Assembly (NCBI GenBank): GCA_040437565.1
Contig: JBDOQK010000055.1
Coordinates: 62,001 to 126,000 of the forward strand
Reading direction: 5' to 3'
From: Albugo candida
Lineage: Eukaryota > Oomycota > Peronosporomycetes > Albuginales
Length of the DNA stretch: 64,000 bases
A program made the translations under genes and the position numbers. The number at the start of each line of letters is the position of its first letter. The first letter of the stretch is position 1. The notes under the pieces are model-generated. The model had not been told where the DNA came from and did no database searches. It worked only from the letters and a program-made list of their open reading frames with translations. This document shows, piece after piece, positions 1 through 10,071 of this stretch.

Positions 1-1979
1 ACATTCAATTGCAAAGTTTCCGCATGTTGCTGTAGGACACCTTCTGTGGCGCCTACCGCAACATACTGTTTTATGGACGGTGATGATGTCGAAAGGGAAA
101 AGTGTGCAATGGCGTGTGATTTTAATGGAATCATAAGCAGAGACGGACTTTGTATGCTGGATTCTCGTAATGTCTCCATCAAAGAGCTTTTGAAATTCGT
201 TTCGAAAGAGAATATCAGGATAAATTCCACATTTGCCTTTTTGTAGAATGTTTGTGAACGTTCAGCACTTTTATGTTCAACTTCAACCTTGGGGTCCATT
301 AATAAAGATGGAAAGGAATGATCGAATAGGGAGCGAATTGGATCTTTTGCTATTTGAATAAGACAAAGACCGTCACTATTACAGTGTTCTAACTCCCACG
401 AAAGACTGACTGCCGAAAGAGTGTTTGTCAGCAGTTGAACTGTATCGAATTGTCGTGCCATTGTAGCGACAAAAAGCGGTGAATCTCGATTGTGATTCAG
501 CCATCCCTTTTTCAAATAAGATAGCGCGTGTAAGATATGCCTTTTCGTGTTTTGATCGTGCGCATTGGCGCCCCTGAAGTCGAGTTTTCCGTGCGGCGCG
601 ATTGCATTCGTTTTGCGTTTGCGAGTAGTTTGCCTGTTATTGGCTAAAACACGATCCAGTAAAAGTCTCAGAATTTCCACCTCTCCACGCTCTGCTGCTG
701 TGTGAATCACGGATTGGCTTTTATTCTCTTCACATGAACATGTGTGCAGGGGAGAAATACAAACCGTTATGATTGACTCAATATCGCTTTCGAATATCTG
801 ATTGGCTAAATTAGCACTCTTGTATTTCACCCAATTACGTTTCCTTATTTTGAATTGCATCTGTAAAAGCGCTGAAACAGAGCGAGTCATCCCGAAGCAC
901 GCGGTCCAATACAGCAAGTGCTGGCCATAGCGTAGAATATCAATACATGTGAATCCATTGCGTAGTACCGGCTCTAAATGCCGTCGGTAGTGATGGTTTT
1001 TCCGAATGATCTCGTGTGGCAATCTCGCGCCCATTTCTTTGGCGTACTGAATCCATTGTGCCCCATTTTCAATGAATTCATTCGCTAGTACATCAATCAC
1101 ACGGACTGGATCAAGCCGAGAGCGCCAAGCCTCTATCTCTGAAAGCTGAAATTTATCAGCAGAGTTTTTTTGCTGCTGTACTTTTCCCCTTAGACAGCTC
1201 CATTTCTTTTCATATGAAATCGCTCGTCGTCCTGCAACATCAACCGGATACATTCCGTCAACATCGCGTAACAGCGGAATGCTTCGCTGCGACTTTCCGA
1301 GTGCCTTTGGCTTCCGACTTGATCCAAGATGTGCGTTCATGTCCAAGAGGATAGAAGTTTGTTCATGATTCCCATTAAACGCACTCCAATGCAATGGTGT
1401 CCATCTATTCGTGTATTTGGGCACATTCGGCTGATCACCATAATAAAGGAGCTGCTTTGTGATTTCAATTCCATCATCAACGTGCTGATTCGTACAGCCA
1501 CAACCAAAGCAACTGATACACTGTAGTGGCGTATTTCCAAACATATCTAGCGATTTTGCGTCAAGTAACGTGTCTGGCGGTATACAATAGCATTCTGGAA
1601 GCTGAATAGTTGCAAGCGGAACGAGCACATTATCGTGCAAAGTTAACCGTACCTGAAAGAGTTGCTTAACATTATACGAGTTATGCGGATACATTATAAA
1701 CGCGAACGGCGATAGAAAAGCTACGGTTTGCTCCATCGAATACGACGGGAAGAAGACGTCACAGGATTCTCCGAGGAGAAGTCGCACAATGTTCATTTGC
1801 CCGCCGATGCACGCTGCATGTAAAGGACTGCGTCCTGCAATGCCTTTTGTGATCAAAATATCACTTGATGGAGGCCGTAAGGACTGAGACGGATCGATTC
1901 GGTCAAAGGTGGAGCCGTACAGTATGATCTCAAGGACACGCTCTTCATTTCCATTTTCGCAAGCTTCGAATAGATCCAT
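1..1979 (-). CDS. Ankyrin-repeat protein, C-terminal part cut by window edge
   Basis: One frame stays open from the ATG at 1979-1977 to the left edge (about 659 codons) with no stop, so the gene continues outside the window. A stop lies 12 codons upstream of this ATG, which fixes the start if there is no 5' intron. Ankyrin-type segments are visible: GRSPLHAACIGGQMNIVRLL (residues about 52-71), a diverged GNTPLQCIS, RWTPLHWSAFNGNHE, LLYWTACFGMTRSVSALL, QSVIHTAAERGEVEILRLLL and SPLFVATMARQFDTVQLL. Repeats are spaced irregularly with long inserts. There is no signal peptide or membrane segment, so it is probably a cytosolic scaffold. No partner can be named. It is divergent to the ABC transporter gene, about 400 bases away. 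Its repeats resemble those of the PA-ankyrin protein at 47-49 kb only at family level. Confidence 0.8.
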   Translation of the reverse strand, partial: MDLFEACENGNEERVLEIILYGSTFDRIDPSQSLRPPSSDILITKGIAGRSPLHAACIGGQMNIVRLLLGESCDVFFPSYSMEQTVAFLSPFAFIMYPHNSYNVKQLFQVRLTLHDNVLVPLATIQLPECYCIPPDTLLDAKSLDMFGNTPLQCISCFGCGCTNQHVDDGIEITKQLLYYGDQPNVPKYTNRWTPLHWSAFNGNHEQTSILLDMNAHLGSSRKPKALGKSQRSIPLLRDVDGMYPVDVAGRRAISYEKKWSCLRGKVQQQKNSADKFQLSEIEAWRSRLDPVRVIDVLANEFIENGAQWIQYAKEMGARLPHEIIRKNHHYRRHLEPVLRNGFTCIDILRYGQHLLYWTACFGMTRSVSALLQMQFKIRKRNWVKYKSANLANQIFESDIESIITVCISPLHTCSCEENKSQSVIHTAAERGEVEILRLLLDRVLANNRQTTRKRKTNAIAPHGKLDFRGANAHDQNTKRHILHALSYLKKGWLNHNRDSPLFVATMARQFDTVQLLTNTLSAVSLSWELEHCNSDGLCLIQIAKDPIRSLFDHSFPSLLMDPKVEVEHKSAERSQTFYKKANVEFILIFSFETNFKSSLMETLRESSIQSPSLLMIPLKSHAIAHFSLSTSSPSIKQYVAVGATEGVLQQHAETLQLN

Positions 1980-2379
1980 CGTAAGGTTTTCCGAACGTAC
2001 TCTTGCCAAGTGTTAGGTACGGTAAGTACGATGCTGCGCTTCGGGTACCCCTCTTCAGTCATTACTAACAAGAAAGAAGAGGCAGACAATACTTACACGC
2101 AATAAAAATGAAAACAGTCAATTCGTCGCGTGGCATTGGTGGTTGATGACACTACAGAGCTGTTTTCCCGATATGAGAAGAAGGCAAAACAATTGATTCT
2201 GTACAGTACGTCAAGTGGAATAAATAAATTAACTTCAGATTTTAAGGGATCATATCGCGTGGGAATCCTCGGACGTGGCGCACATATCAGGGTATCAGAT
2301 TTGCTGAACCGACCCATTTTTACGTACAACATTCTGTGTATCATCAATCAGTGACTGGAGTTTTGCAGAGTCCAAAAGG
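1980..2379. other. Divergent intergenic region
   Basis: This 400-base spacer separates the minus-strand ankyrin gene from the plus-strand ABC gene and should hold both promoters. A 74-codon open stretch at 2130-2354 (plus) lacks a convincing ATG and matches no family I recognise; I do not call it a gene. Confidence 0.4.
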
Positions 2380-5166
2380 ATGGATATCGATTCCACAAAA
2401 CGATCAACAACATCGACGATTGCTTCGAATGCGACTGTGATTAGCGCGCAAAACTCCACAGCAAATAAAAAGCGATTATATTATTTGCGTCTTATCGATT
2501 CGCGAAAATGGCATTATTCCGAAACATTTGCATTATTTATGGACTTTTTTACCCAATTGTTAACCATTTCCTTCACTTTTAAAGACAATTTCGCCAATGG
2601 CGTTGGCCCTCAAGGATCACGACTGTTTTCGGCATTATTGATGCTTTGCTACTTTATTGATATGGGTATTCGAGTACTTGGACTTCGATCAGCCTTATTT
2701 CGATCGCATTCTAACGTGGCCGACCTCGTATGTCTATCATGTATGGTCGTAATACTTGGCGTACGATTTATTGCAACATCCTCTCAATTTCAGTTATGGT
2801 TGATATTAACATATATGGTACTGGTAGCATTTCGACTGATCCTGAAACCACGTGCGCGTATATTTTCGAAAAAACTACATAAATTCAGGAGACATGGGGA
2901 TGAGATTCGGATCTCTATTCAATCCTTGCGAGCGTCATTGGCTCGTATTCCAGGAATATCGGCTCTAGCGATCGAGATGATGGAAACTGATCTCGTCATA
3001 ATCTGTGGTAGGCAAGAAGGTGATATGACGCGTAACGAGTTGATTCAAATTCTAGAACGAGCATTACATTATCGGCCACATAATCTATCCGCAACCGAAT
3101 TTCTATCGCATTTACGTGACATAGATGCTTCCAGCAAAGTCGTATATGGAATGCTGGATGTCGTACGCAGTACGCTTTGGCATTGGTCCAACCAGAGCGC
3201 GGATCTCATGTGGTGTATACTGGTTGTATGCGTGAATGCGTCTATCAGTCCCTTGCTAGCGTTCTTTCTGGATCACCTTTCCGTCGCATTCGAGTCTTTA
3301 GTGGATGAGAAACTCCAAGTTGATGTGTCGAGACTTCATTTTGGAATATTTGGTATTCTTGGGATTTGTCTACCATTTGTCCTAGGCGACTACGCTATTG
3401 GATATTTCCAGTCCAAGATGATCTCAAAGGCCACCGAAAGACTACAAACGTTCTTATTGAATATCATTCTTCAGCAAAATACAAGTTTCTTTGCGGAGCG
3501 ATCAGAAGGCGATCTCAATAATCTGTTCTCCAGCGATATCGCACGCGTCAACGCATTGTGGCAAGCAGTGTTTTGGAATTTTCTCAACCCATTGGTGGCG
3601 GTGCTATTTGGTTTTGGATACGCTCTCTTGATGAATTACAAACTGGGGATAATGGCGTTTGCATTTGCAGCCGTACTGCTGTCCAGTGGACCACAAGGTT
3701 TTGCTTCTCAGCGGTCTAAAGAATTCGGATCAAAAAATGCGTTTGTGGCTGCTGAGTTTCAAAATGCGATTGCGTGTCACAAAGTGATTCGCGCATACGC
3801 AATTCAAGCCCCTTTGATGGAACGTTTTGAAACAAATTGTATACAGTTGCGTAAAAATCAGTTTTTGAAAGACTTTTGGTCCAGCGCGGTTCAAATATAC
3901 ATCGAGTCGGCCATGTACATTTTCACTTCGATCATGATGGCGTCGCTAGCGATGGATGTTTGGCATGGAAATATAACTGCGGGTCGTTTCTTTGGCTTCG
4001 TGACGCTGCTAAGTCGCGTTTCAACGCCAGTGACCGTTCTTGGCGGTTTTATGCGTGTGGCAATCGGCAATGCCAGTAGTCTTCAGCGGCTGGACGACAT
4101 CATCGTTGGGCTTGGAGACCAAGATTCTAGAGGAGATGACCTACCAAGACTGCCTCGAATGAAACAAGCATTGACGGTGGATCGACTTGCTTTCACGTAC
4201 GATTCCACTTCTGACATTTACGTGCTCGATGGAGTCTCTGCAGTGTTTGCTTTGGGCACCTACAACTGCATTGTGGGGTCGTCCGGGTGTGGGAAAAGCA
4301 CATTTCTCTCGTGTTTGATGCAATTTCAGGACGTATCAGGCGGGTGCATTCGTCTTGATGGACTTGATGTTTACAATTTCTCCAAAGAATCATTTATGCG
4401 GCAAACAGCGGTGGTGTTTCAAGATGGAGGAATACTTAACGGAACCATATACGATAACATCCGTTATGGTAATGTTAACGCAAGTGACGAAGAATGCGAG
4501 CAAGCAGCACGATTGGCTGAATGTATGTTCATCCAAGAGCTTGTAAATGGCTTTCATACAATAATCGGACAACATGCGACTTGCAATTTAAGTGGAGGAC
4601 AAGCCCAACGCATTTGTTTGGCACGAGCGCTTTGTCGCAAGCCGAGGATCTTACTATTGGATGAAGCGACTAGCGCATTGGATCCGGAAACAGAGGCGTC
4701 TATCATTGGAACACTTGAAAAGCTAACGAAACAAATACAAACGACAATCATTTCAGTGACACATCGCTTGTCGACGACAGTGAATGCGAATCAAATTTTA
4801 GTTTTGGATCGAGGAAAAGTCGCAGAGATTGGGCGGTACGAAACATTGATTGATCGCGGCGGTTTGTTCTATGAAATGGTACACACCACCGAGGAATCGT
4901 CGATGTTGCCCAATCAGATGAGAAAAAAGTACTCGTTTCGGATGCAGGCTCCTGTAAATAGTGTGGTTGCGTTACAGCAATTTACGCAAAATCTGGAGAA
5001 TCGAGCCGCTGAATCGAATCGTCGCTCGCAATCTGTCACATCATGGCAAGGACACTCGGCGCGAGTGGTTAATGAGTTTCGCTCACGCCGCAGCACACTC
5101 GATTCTAATCACGTGCATCTCAGCAAGAAAGGAGGAAAAGAAGATGATCGATATTTCATGATTTAA
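2380..5166 (+). CDS. ABC half-transporter with extra N-terminal voltage-sensor-like membrane domain
   Basis: The 928-residue protein is encoded in one exon. Residues about 50-160 contain four hydrophobic segments ending in a basic stretch (FRLILKPRARIFSKKLHKFR), which resembles the S1-S4 module of ion channels. An unassigned soluble segment follows (170-265). Residues about 270-565 form an ABC exporter transmembrane domain. The nucleotide-binding domain at 595-830 is complete: Walker A GSSGCGKST (633-641), Q-loop VVFQDGG, signature LSGGQAQR (737-744), Walker B ILLLDEATSALD and H-loop SVTHRLS. All ATPase residues needed for hydrolysis appear present. It carries one NBD, so it should dimerise. 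The C-terminal 90 residues are polar and basic. Family-level knowledge points to a B-type (MDR/TAP-like) exporter; the substrate is unknown. The voltage-sensor reading rests on pattern only. Confidence 0.85.
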   Translation: MDIDSTKRSTTSTIASNATVISAQNSTANKKRLYYLRLIDSRKWHYSETFALFMDFFTQLLTISFTFKDNFANGVGPQGSRLFSALLMLCYFIDMGIRVLGLRSALFRSHSNVADLVCLSCMVVILGVRFIATSSQFQLWLILTYMVLVAFRLILKPRARIFSKKLHKFRRHGDEIRISIQSLRASLARIPGISALAIEMMETDLVIICGRQEGDMTRNELIQILERALHYRPHNLSATEFLSHLRDIDASSKVVYGMLDVVRSTLWHWSNQSADLMWCILVVCVNASISPLLAFFLDHLSVAFESLVDEKLQVDVSRLHFGIFGILGICLPFVLGDYAIGYFQSKMISKATERLQTFLLNIILQQNTSFFAERSEGDLNNLFSSDIARVNALWQAVFWNFLNPLVAVLFGFGYALLMNYKLGIMAFAFAAVLLSSGPQGFASQRSKEFGSKNAFVAAEFQNAIACHKVIRAYAIQAPLMERFETNCIQLRKNQFLKDFWSSAVQIYIESAMYIFTSIMMASLAMDVWHGNITAGRFFGFVTLLSRVSTPVTVLGGFMRVAIGNASSLQRLDDIIVGLGDQDSRGDDLPRLPRMKQALTVDRLAFTYDSTSDIYVLDGVSAVFALGTYNCIVGSSGCGKSTFLSCLMQFQDVSGGCIRLDGLDVYNFSKESFMRQTAVVFQDGGILNGTIYDNIRYGNVNASDEECEQAARLAECMFIQELVNGFHTIIGQHATCNLSGGQAQRICLARALCRKPRILLLDEATSALDPETEASIIGTLEKLTKQIQTTIISVTHRLSTTVNANQILVLDRGKVAEIGRYETLIDRGGLFYEMVHTTEESSMLPNQMRKKYSFRMQAPVNSVVALQQFTQNLENRAAESNRRSQSVTSWQGHSARVVNEFRSRRSTLDSNHVHLSKKGGKEDDRYFMI

Positions 5167-5490
5167 AGCGAGTATATTAATGTAATTACTAGAAGACACG
5201 TGTCTCCTTTCTAAACGTGAGCTGCATCTCCGTCGTCAAAACCAACTTCAACTGTAGTTCTAAATACTTGCGAGTGACTTAAATATCGAACCTTACACAC
5301 TTTCCTTCGACTGAACATCATTCTAATTGTCAAAGGCAACTTCAACCAACTTGATATAATTCTGTAAATGCTGAAAAGATTGCGTGTATCAGTTGAATGA
5401 CTAAACCTTTTACCCTTCAACTTTATCCAATGACAATCATTCTCCGACTGTCATACGTCAATTTTCAATCATTTCTCAATTTTGCATCTG
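5167..5490. other. Intergenic region between ABC and MFS genes
   Basis: No gene is seen. The right end carries an initiator-like element just before the MFS start (5469-5485). Confidence 0.4.
5469..5485 (+). promoter_or_regulatory. Oomycete initiator/flanking element of first MFS gene
   Basis: TCATTTCTCAATTTTGC fits the oomycete Inr (TCATTYY) followed directly by the flanking promoter element (CAATTT). It lies about 20 bases before the ATG at 5491. Confidence 0.6.
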
Positions 5491-6840
5491 ATGCAAACGT
5501 CCGCCAATTCGCTTTGGGCGCCGAAATTATTGTACGCAGTCGGATCTGCGGGACAGTCGGCATTAGTCAATTATATCGCCATTTATTACCAGCACGTAGT
5601 ACACTTTTCGGAGTGGGAAATTGGCATTTTACAAACGCTTCCGTGTGTTTGTGCGATCCTTTCGCCGCCTATTTGGGGAGCGATCGCGGATTACTTTAAT
5701 GACCAGAGAATGATTCACAACGTATGTGCAATTGGAAGTGCGCTGCTCTTATTCAGTATTTCATATTTCAAGACTTTTGGAGTGGGAGTCCTTTGTATTG
5801 TGACAATTGGCAATTTCCTGGCAGCGCCGTGCGGTTCCCTCCAGGATCACGCTGTGTTACACATGCTCGAGAAAACTGGGGGAGAGTATGGAAAACAGCG
5901 CTTATTTGGAGCAATTGGGTGGGGGGTTGGCGCGTATGTGGTCTCCATCTTGGTGCAGTATTACGGACTGCATGCGGCATTTTATGTATATCTCGTACTC
6001 ATGTTACTCTCTGTGGCTATTTTGCAGCAAATTCCGCCGGTTAAAGGTGAGACATTAAAGTCGCCTTCGTCTGTGCAAATTTATGGTGAAGACGACGGAT
6101 TGCTTCCGAAGGAGACGGACACAACGGGACAATCAGTACCAATCACCATGCAATTCTGGAATCTCGTACGTTATCAGAAAGATGTGCTGGTTCTTCTTGT
6201 GGTCATATTCCTCATGGGACTTATGTTTGGTGTCTTAAGTAGTTATCTGACAATGTTTCTATTCAATTTAAGTGGTGGAAATTCACAAATTGTAGGAATT
6301 GCAATTGTTTGTGAGACCATTTCGGAATTGCCGGCTTTTTTCTTCTCTCAACAATTGATTGATCGATTCGGTGTTGTGATGGTGTTGGTTGCCTCGACAT
6401 TGGGCTACGGCATTCGCATCACGTTTTATTGGCTCATGACGAATGCGTGGACAGCTATTCCGCTGGAACTGCTGCATGGAGTTACATTTGGATTGTCGTG
6501 GGCAGCATGCACTCAATACATTTTCACATCGGCACCTGTGGGCTTGGAAGGTTCCATGATGGGAATCCTCAATGCTGTGCAAAATGGACTCGGAAGGGGA
6601 GCTGGAACGTTAATCGGTGGAATCTTGTATCAGAAGTACTCTCCTCAATTTATGTGGATGATCACCGATATTGGCGTTCCTCTTACCTTTCTCGGACTTT
6701 TAGTATTTGCATTCATTCGTGCATCGCCTCGAGGCAAACTCGGGACAAAACAGGAAAGGCAAATGCAAATGACTGAATGTGCACAAATTTTGTCCCCATA
6801 CACGGCGCATGAGCAGTCAATTTTCAAAGAATTGCATTGA
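5491..6840 (+). CDS. MFS transporter (MFSD6 / MFS_1-like), copy 1
   Basis: The protein has about 449 residues and roughly 12 hydrophobic segments with the charged central loop typical of the major facilitator superfamily (about residues 185-225). The motif GAIADYFNDQR after the second segment matches the MFS loop 2-3 signature. I chose the ATG at 5491 because the upstream in-frame codons lack another ATG and an initiator element lies about 20 bases before it. It is closely related along its whole length to the gene at 8280: both carry QSALVNY, LQTLPCVCA, APCGSLQDHAVL, GGEYGKQRLFGA and NAVQNGLGRGAGTLIGG. The two are a duplicated pair separated by a methyltransferase gene. The substrate cannot be read from the sequence; relatives include sugar- or nucleoside-type permeases and MFSD6. 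It should sit in a membrane. Confidence 0.85.
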   Translation: MQTSANSLWAPKLLYAVGSAGQSALVNYIAIYYQHVVHFSEWEIGILQTLPCVCAILSPPIWGAIADYFNDQRMIHNVCAIGSALLLFSISYFKTFGVGVLCIVTIGNFLAAPCGSLQDHAVLHMLEKTGGEYGKQRLFGAIGWGVGAYVVSILVQYYGLHAAFYVYLVLMLLSVAILQQIPPVKGETLKSPSSVQIYGEDDGLLPKETDTTGQSVPITMQFWNLVRYQKDVLVLLVVIFLMGLMFGVLSSYLTMFLFNLSGGNSQIVGIAIVCETISELPAFFFSQQLIDRFGVVMVLVASTLGYGIRITFYWLMTNAWTAIPLELLHGVTFGLSWAACTQYIFTSAPVGLEGSMMGILNAVQNGLGRGAGTLIGGILYQKYSPQFMWMITDIGVPLTFLGLLVFAFIRASPRGKLGTKQERQMQMTECAQILSPYTAHEQSIFKELH

Positions 6841-6899
6841 CACTTTTTTGAACAAAAAACGCAAAATTTTGGTTGTATTCAGCATTCAAATAATTTCTT

Positions 6900-8001
6900 T
6901 TATGCGACATTCTGGAAATACTGTCGAATGTGTTTGATATCATCTGGAGTCGTTCGACAGCATCCGCCAAAGATTCTCGCGCCAGCGTTGTACCATTTCG
7001 GCAAGTACGTATTCCAATCCGTTGGACAATCAGTCTCACTATCTTTAATGGACTGGTTTGGTCGCTCCCATCGTTTTTGGTCTGCATTCCACTCTTCACC
7101 GCTGTTGGGGTACACAACTTTATCACAAGAACATGAAAAACTGAGAAGAAGGGACTCGACAAACTTTGGATTCGTGCAATTGATACCAACACCAAGCAAG
7201 TTTTCCAAACAGCGTATCGATTGAATCATTTCTGTGAGTTTGGATATCGGTTCTCCGCTATTGAGTTGGAATTCACTTCGACAGGCGACAGCAAGAACAA
7301 TTTTCAGATTTCTCTCCTCAATCATTTTGGTATGCGCATTGAGAAGACACACAATCGCTTCTACTTCACGTAAACACGGAATCGTCTCAAAGATCAATAT
7401 ATCGACTTGTGAATGACTCGACAATGTGAGAAATCGACTTGAATGCCACGCCATCAACTCGTCCACATCCAACTTGTATTCGCCTCGGTATTCCTACATC
7501 GAAATTGAGATCAATCACAAAATTTAAAATGAGTCGTACCGATCCATCAGCCAGCGCGGCACCATAACATCCAATACTCGCGGCAATCAGCGGCTTTGGA
7601 GAGGACGTACGGTCTTTACCCTTCCAACTTGAATCTCGAGCGATTCCAGCCAACTCGACACTCTTCATCAACATTTTGATAATCGCTTTTTCCGCTCTTT
7701 TGGAATCGCCTTGAAACTCTCGTAAAAGTCCATCCAATGAAGCCTGATAGCTCGCTGTCGTCACAATATCGGCACCGGAGGAATAGTACTGTACATGTGC
7801 ATTCACAATCGCTTGCTGTAAATGAGCGTTTTGTGGGAGTAAGAGACGCGCAGACCATAAACTTCCTTCAGAAAGATTCACGCCATTGTATTTCTCCACT
7901 TCCGTCGCCAAACCGCCATCCAGAAGAAGTACGTCGCGTGATATTAATTCCGAAGCGTTTATGGCGCGTAAGCGTTCGCGCTGATAATCGACGACACGCA
8001 T
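6900..8001 (-). CDS. Homocysteine S-methyltransferase, two exons
   Basis: Exons are 7540-8001 and 6900-7493, joined across a 46-base intron (7494-7539, GTACGA...TGTAG), giving 351 residues, the usual family length. Splicing restores the conserved ALADGSEYRGEY block, which no single frame contains. N-terminal LLDGGLATE and SADIVTTASYQ-type segments (here GADIVTTASYQASL) and the zinc-binding cysteines in VGINC and FGGCC near the C-terminus are present, so the enzyme looks catalytically complete. Family knowledge: it transfers a methyl group from S-methylmethionine or S-adenosylmethionine to homocysteine, forming methionine, in the cytosol. It is convergent with the first MFS gene (59 bases between stops) and divergent from the second. 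A link between the transporters and methionine metabolism is only a guess from position. Confidence 0.92.
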
Positions 8002-8252
8002 CGATATAAACCGGTTTTATTCGGTACTTTGGGGTGTATTGGATTGGCTGAAGATCTACGATAGAAAATATAGGATTGGATATTATTTCATTGGAGAGTA
8101 CTTTCAAATGATGTGATTGGGTATAATTAGACTGGACCACGCGCTTCGAATGTATACTTGACGTATACTATCCCAATGGAGAGTCGTTTTGTGGGATGTG
8201 CTAGCAGTTTCGAATTATCATAGAATAATTCTACACTCGAGTTTAGCTCCCG

Positions 8253-8267
8253 TTCTTTCAATTTGAG
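8253..8267 (+). promoter_or_regulatory. Initiator/flanking-like element of second MFS gene
   Basis: TTCTTTCAATTTGAG resembles the oomycete initiator plus flanking element and sits 27 bases before the ATG at 8280. Confidence 0.45.
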
Positions 8268-8279
8268 AGAAGAAGACGA

Positions 8280-9725
8280 ATGGCTCCAACGCGCACAACT
8301 AATCGCTTTAAGGAAGCTAAACCGCTGTATGGTCGTAAGATATGTGGCGATCACCTTTGGGCTCCCAAAGCAATGTACGCTATTTCATCAGCAGGTCAAT
8401 CGGCATTAGTGAATTATTTACCAATTTACTACCAACATACCGCACAATTCACAAAATGGCAAATTGGTGTATTACAGACTTTACCTTGTGTATGCGCCCT
8501 GATTGCGCCACCACTTTGGGGCGCTGTGGCTGATAAATTAGATGGACAACGATTGGTTCATAATATCTGTATCATATCCAGTGCAATTATTTCATTCAGC
8601 ATCCAATTGTTTCGAACGTATGACATTTGGATCCTTCTTATTGTTGCATTAGGCTTTTTCCAGCAAGCACCATGTGGATCCTTGCAAGATCATGCCGTTC
8701 TCGATATGCTGGCAAAAGTCGGAGGTGAGTATGGGAAACAGCGGCTATTTGGAGCCGTCGGATACGGTCTTGGAGCATACATTTCAGCGCTGGTAGTTGG
8801 TTGGTCGGGTATCGAATGGTCGTTCAACCTCATGCTCATTCTGACGCTGTTATCTGTGCTTGTCTTACGACACATTCCCGCAATCAGTCACGCACATGAT
8901 CACGAGGACGAATCGAATGCGTTGATGGAAGCCAATATAAGCGATAGTGAGATTGTGGAAAAGAGAAAAAGGAAGCGAGCGTCTTTTTCAGAAAACATGA
9001 CACATTTGTTTGCACACCAATTTGATGTATTGGTTCTCTTATTGGTCGTATTCTTATTGGGTTTAATGTTTGGCGTATTATCGAGTTTTCTTACATTATA
9101 TCTCTTCAATTTAAGTGGTGGAAATCCGCAAATCATTGGAATTGCAATCATGTGCGAAACTGCTTCCGAGCTTCCAGCGTTTTTCTACTCTCATCAGATC
9201 ATCAACAAGTTGGGCGTCGTTGGGGTCCTACTGCTCTCCACCTTGGGGTATGCGTTGAGAATTTCATATTACTGGTACATGACGAATCCGTGGACTGCAA
9301 TTCCTTTCGAGCTATTACATGGACTGACATTCGGGTTGGCCTGGGCTTCCTGCACACAGTACATATTCGCGTCTGCCCAGCCAGGATTCGAGGGAACCAT
9401 GATGGGAATGTTGAATGCTGTTCAAAACGGACTGGGTCGGGGTGCTGGTACTCTGATTGGCGGGTATTTGTACCAGACATATGGCCCAAAAACGATGTGG
9501 ATGATGACCGATATGGGCGTTCCGGTGGCGTTGTTGGGTATTGGGGTGTTTGCGTTTTTGAAAAGCAGAGACAGTGCTGGGGTCACATTGCAAGATGAAG
9601 AGGCTATTCGACTGGAAAGCGCACAGATCTTCTCACCCCATAGCGCGGATCCTCAGTCCATTTTACGAGACTTCAGCTCTCCAATTGGCAGTTATTCGAC
9701 GCGGCCGGATTATGATACATTGTGA
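8280..9725 (+). CDS. MFS transporter (MFSD6 / MFS_1-like), copy 2
   Basis: The protein has 481 residues with about 12 hydrophobic segments. It shares most of its length with the copy at 5491, but has a longer N-terminus (about 25 residues before the shared LWAPK) and a longer, basic central loop (KRKRKRA at about residue 225). The loop motif GAVADKLDGQR and the C-terminal NAVQNGLGRGAGTLIGG are conserved. The N-terminal extension is hydrophilic and basic and contains no membrane segment. It is complete, with a good ATG and an initiator-like element upstream. Both copies are intact and have diverged in the loop and tails, which suggests separate roles rather than recent duplication. The substrate is unknown. 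Confidence 0.87.
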   Translation: MAPTRTTNRFKEAKPLYGRKICGDHLWAPKAMYAISSAGQSALVNYLPIYYQHTAQFTKWQIGVLQTLPCVCALIAPPLWGAVADKLDGQRLVHNICIISSAIISFSIQLFRTYDIWILLIVALGFFQQAPCGSLQDHAVLDMLAKVGGEYGKQRLFGAVGYGLGAYISALVVGWSGIEWSFNLMLILTLLSVLVLRHIPAISHAHDHEDESNALMEANISDSEIVEKRKRKRASFSENMTHLFAHQFDVLVLLLVVFLLGLMFGVLSSFLTLYLFNLSGGNPQIIGIAIMCETASELPAFFYSHQIINKLGVVGVLLLSTLGYALRISYYWYMTNPWTAIPFELLHGLTFGLAWASCTQYIFASAQPGFEGTMMGMLNAVQNGLGRGAGTLIGGYLYQTYGPKTMWMMTDMGVPVALLGIGVFAFLKSRDSAGVTLQDEEAIRLESAQIFSPHSADPQSILRDFSSPIGSYSTRPDYDTL

Positions 9726-9865
9726 TTTGCTGGGTTTTAGCCAATTATGTGTCAGTCTTAGGCTGTTATTGCGACCAATCCACTTCGCTAATTGTTGGCC
9801 AATCACCATTAGTTTAATGCTATTAAATCGATGTAATTCACTCATACAGGTGGTGAGTTTGTCAT

Positions 9866-9965
9866 NNNNNNNNNNNNNNNNNNNNNNNNNNNNNNNNNNN
9901 NNNNNNNNNNNNNNNNNNNNNNNNNNNNNNNNNNNNNNNNNNNNNNNNNNNNNNNNNNNNNNNNN
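9866..9965. other. Assembly gap (100 N) with 61-base duplicated flanks
   Basis: The 61 bases at 9805-9865 recur at 9966-10026, so the two contigs overlap and the gap is probably not real. Confidence 0.9.
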
Positions 9966-10071
9966 ACCATTAGTTTAATGCTATTAAATCGATGTAATTC
10001 ACTCATACAGGTGGTGAGTTTGTCATTCTAGCCAATCAATTTACGAAATAGCTGTCATTTTGCAAGTGAGA

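Noticed and set aside
2130-2354. 74-codon plus-strand frame between the ankyrin and ABC genes
   Set aside because: No proper ATG, no family match, and it lies where both promoters are expected.
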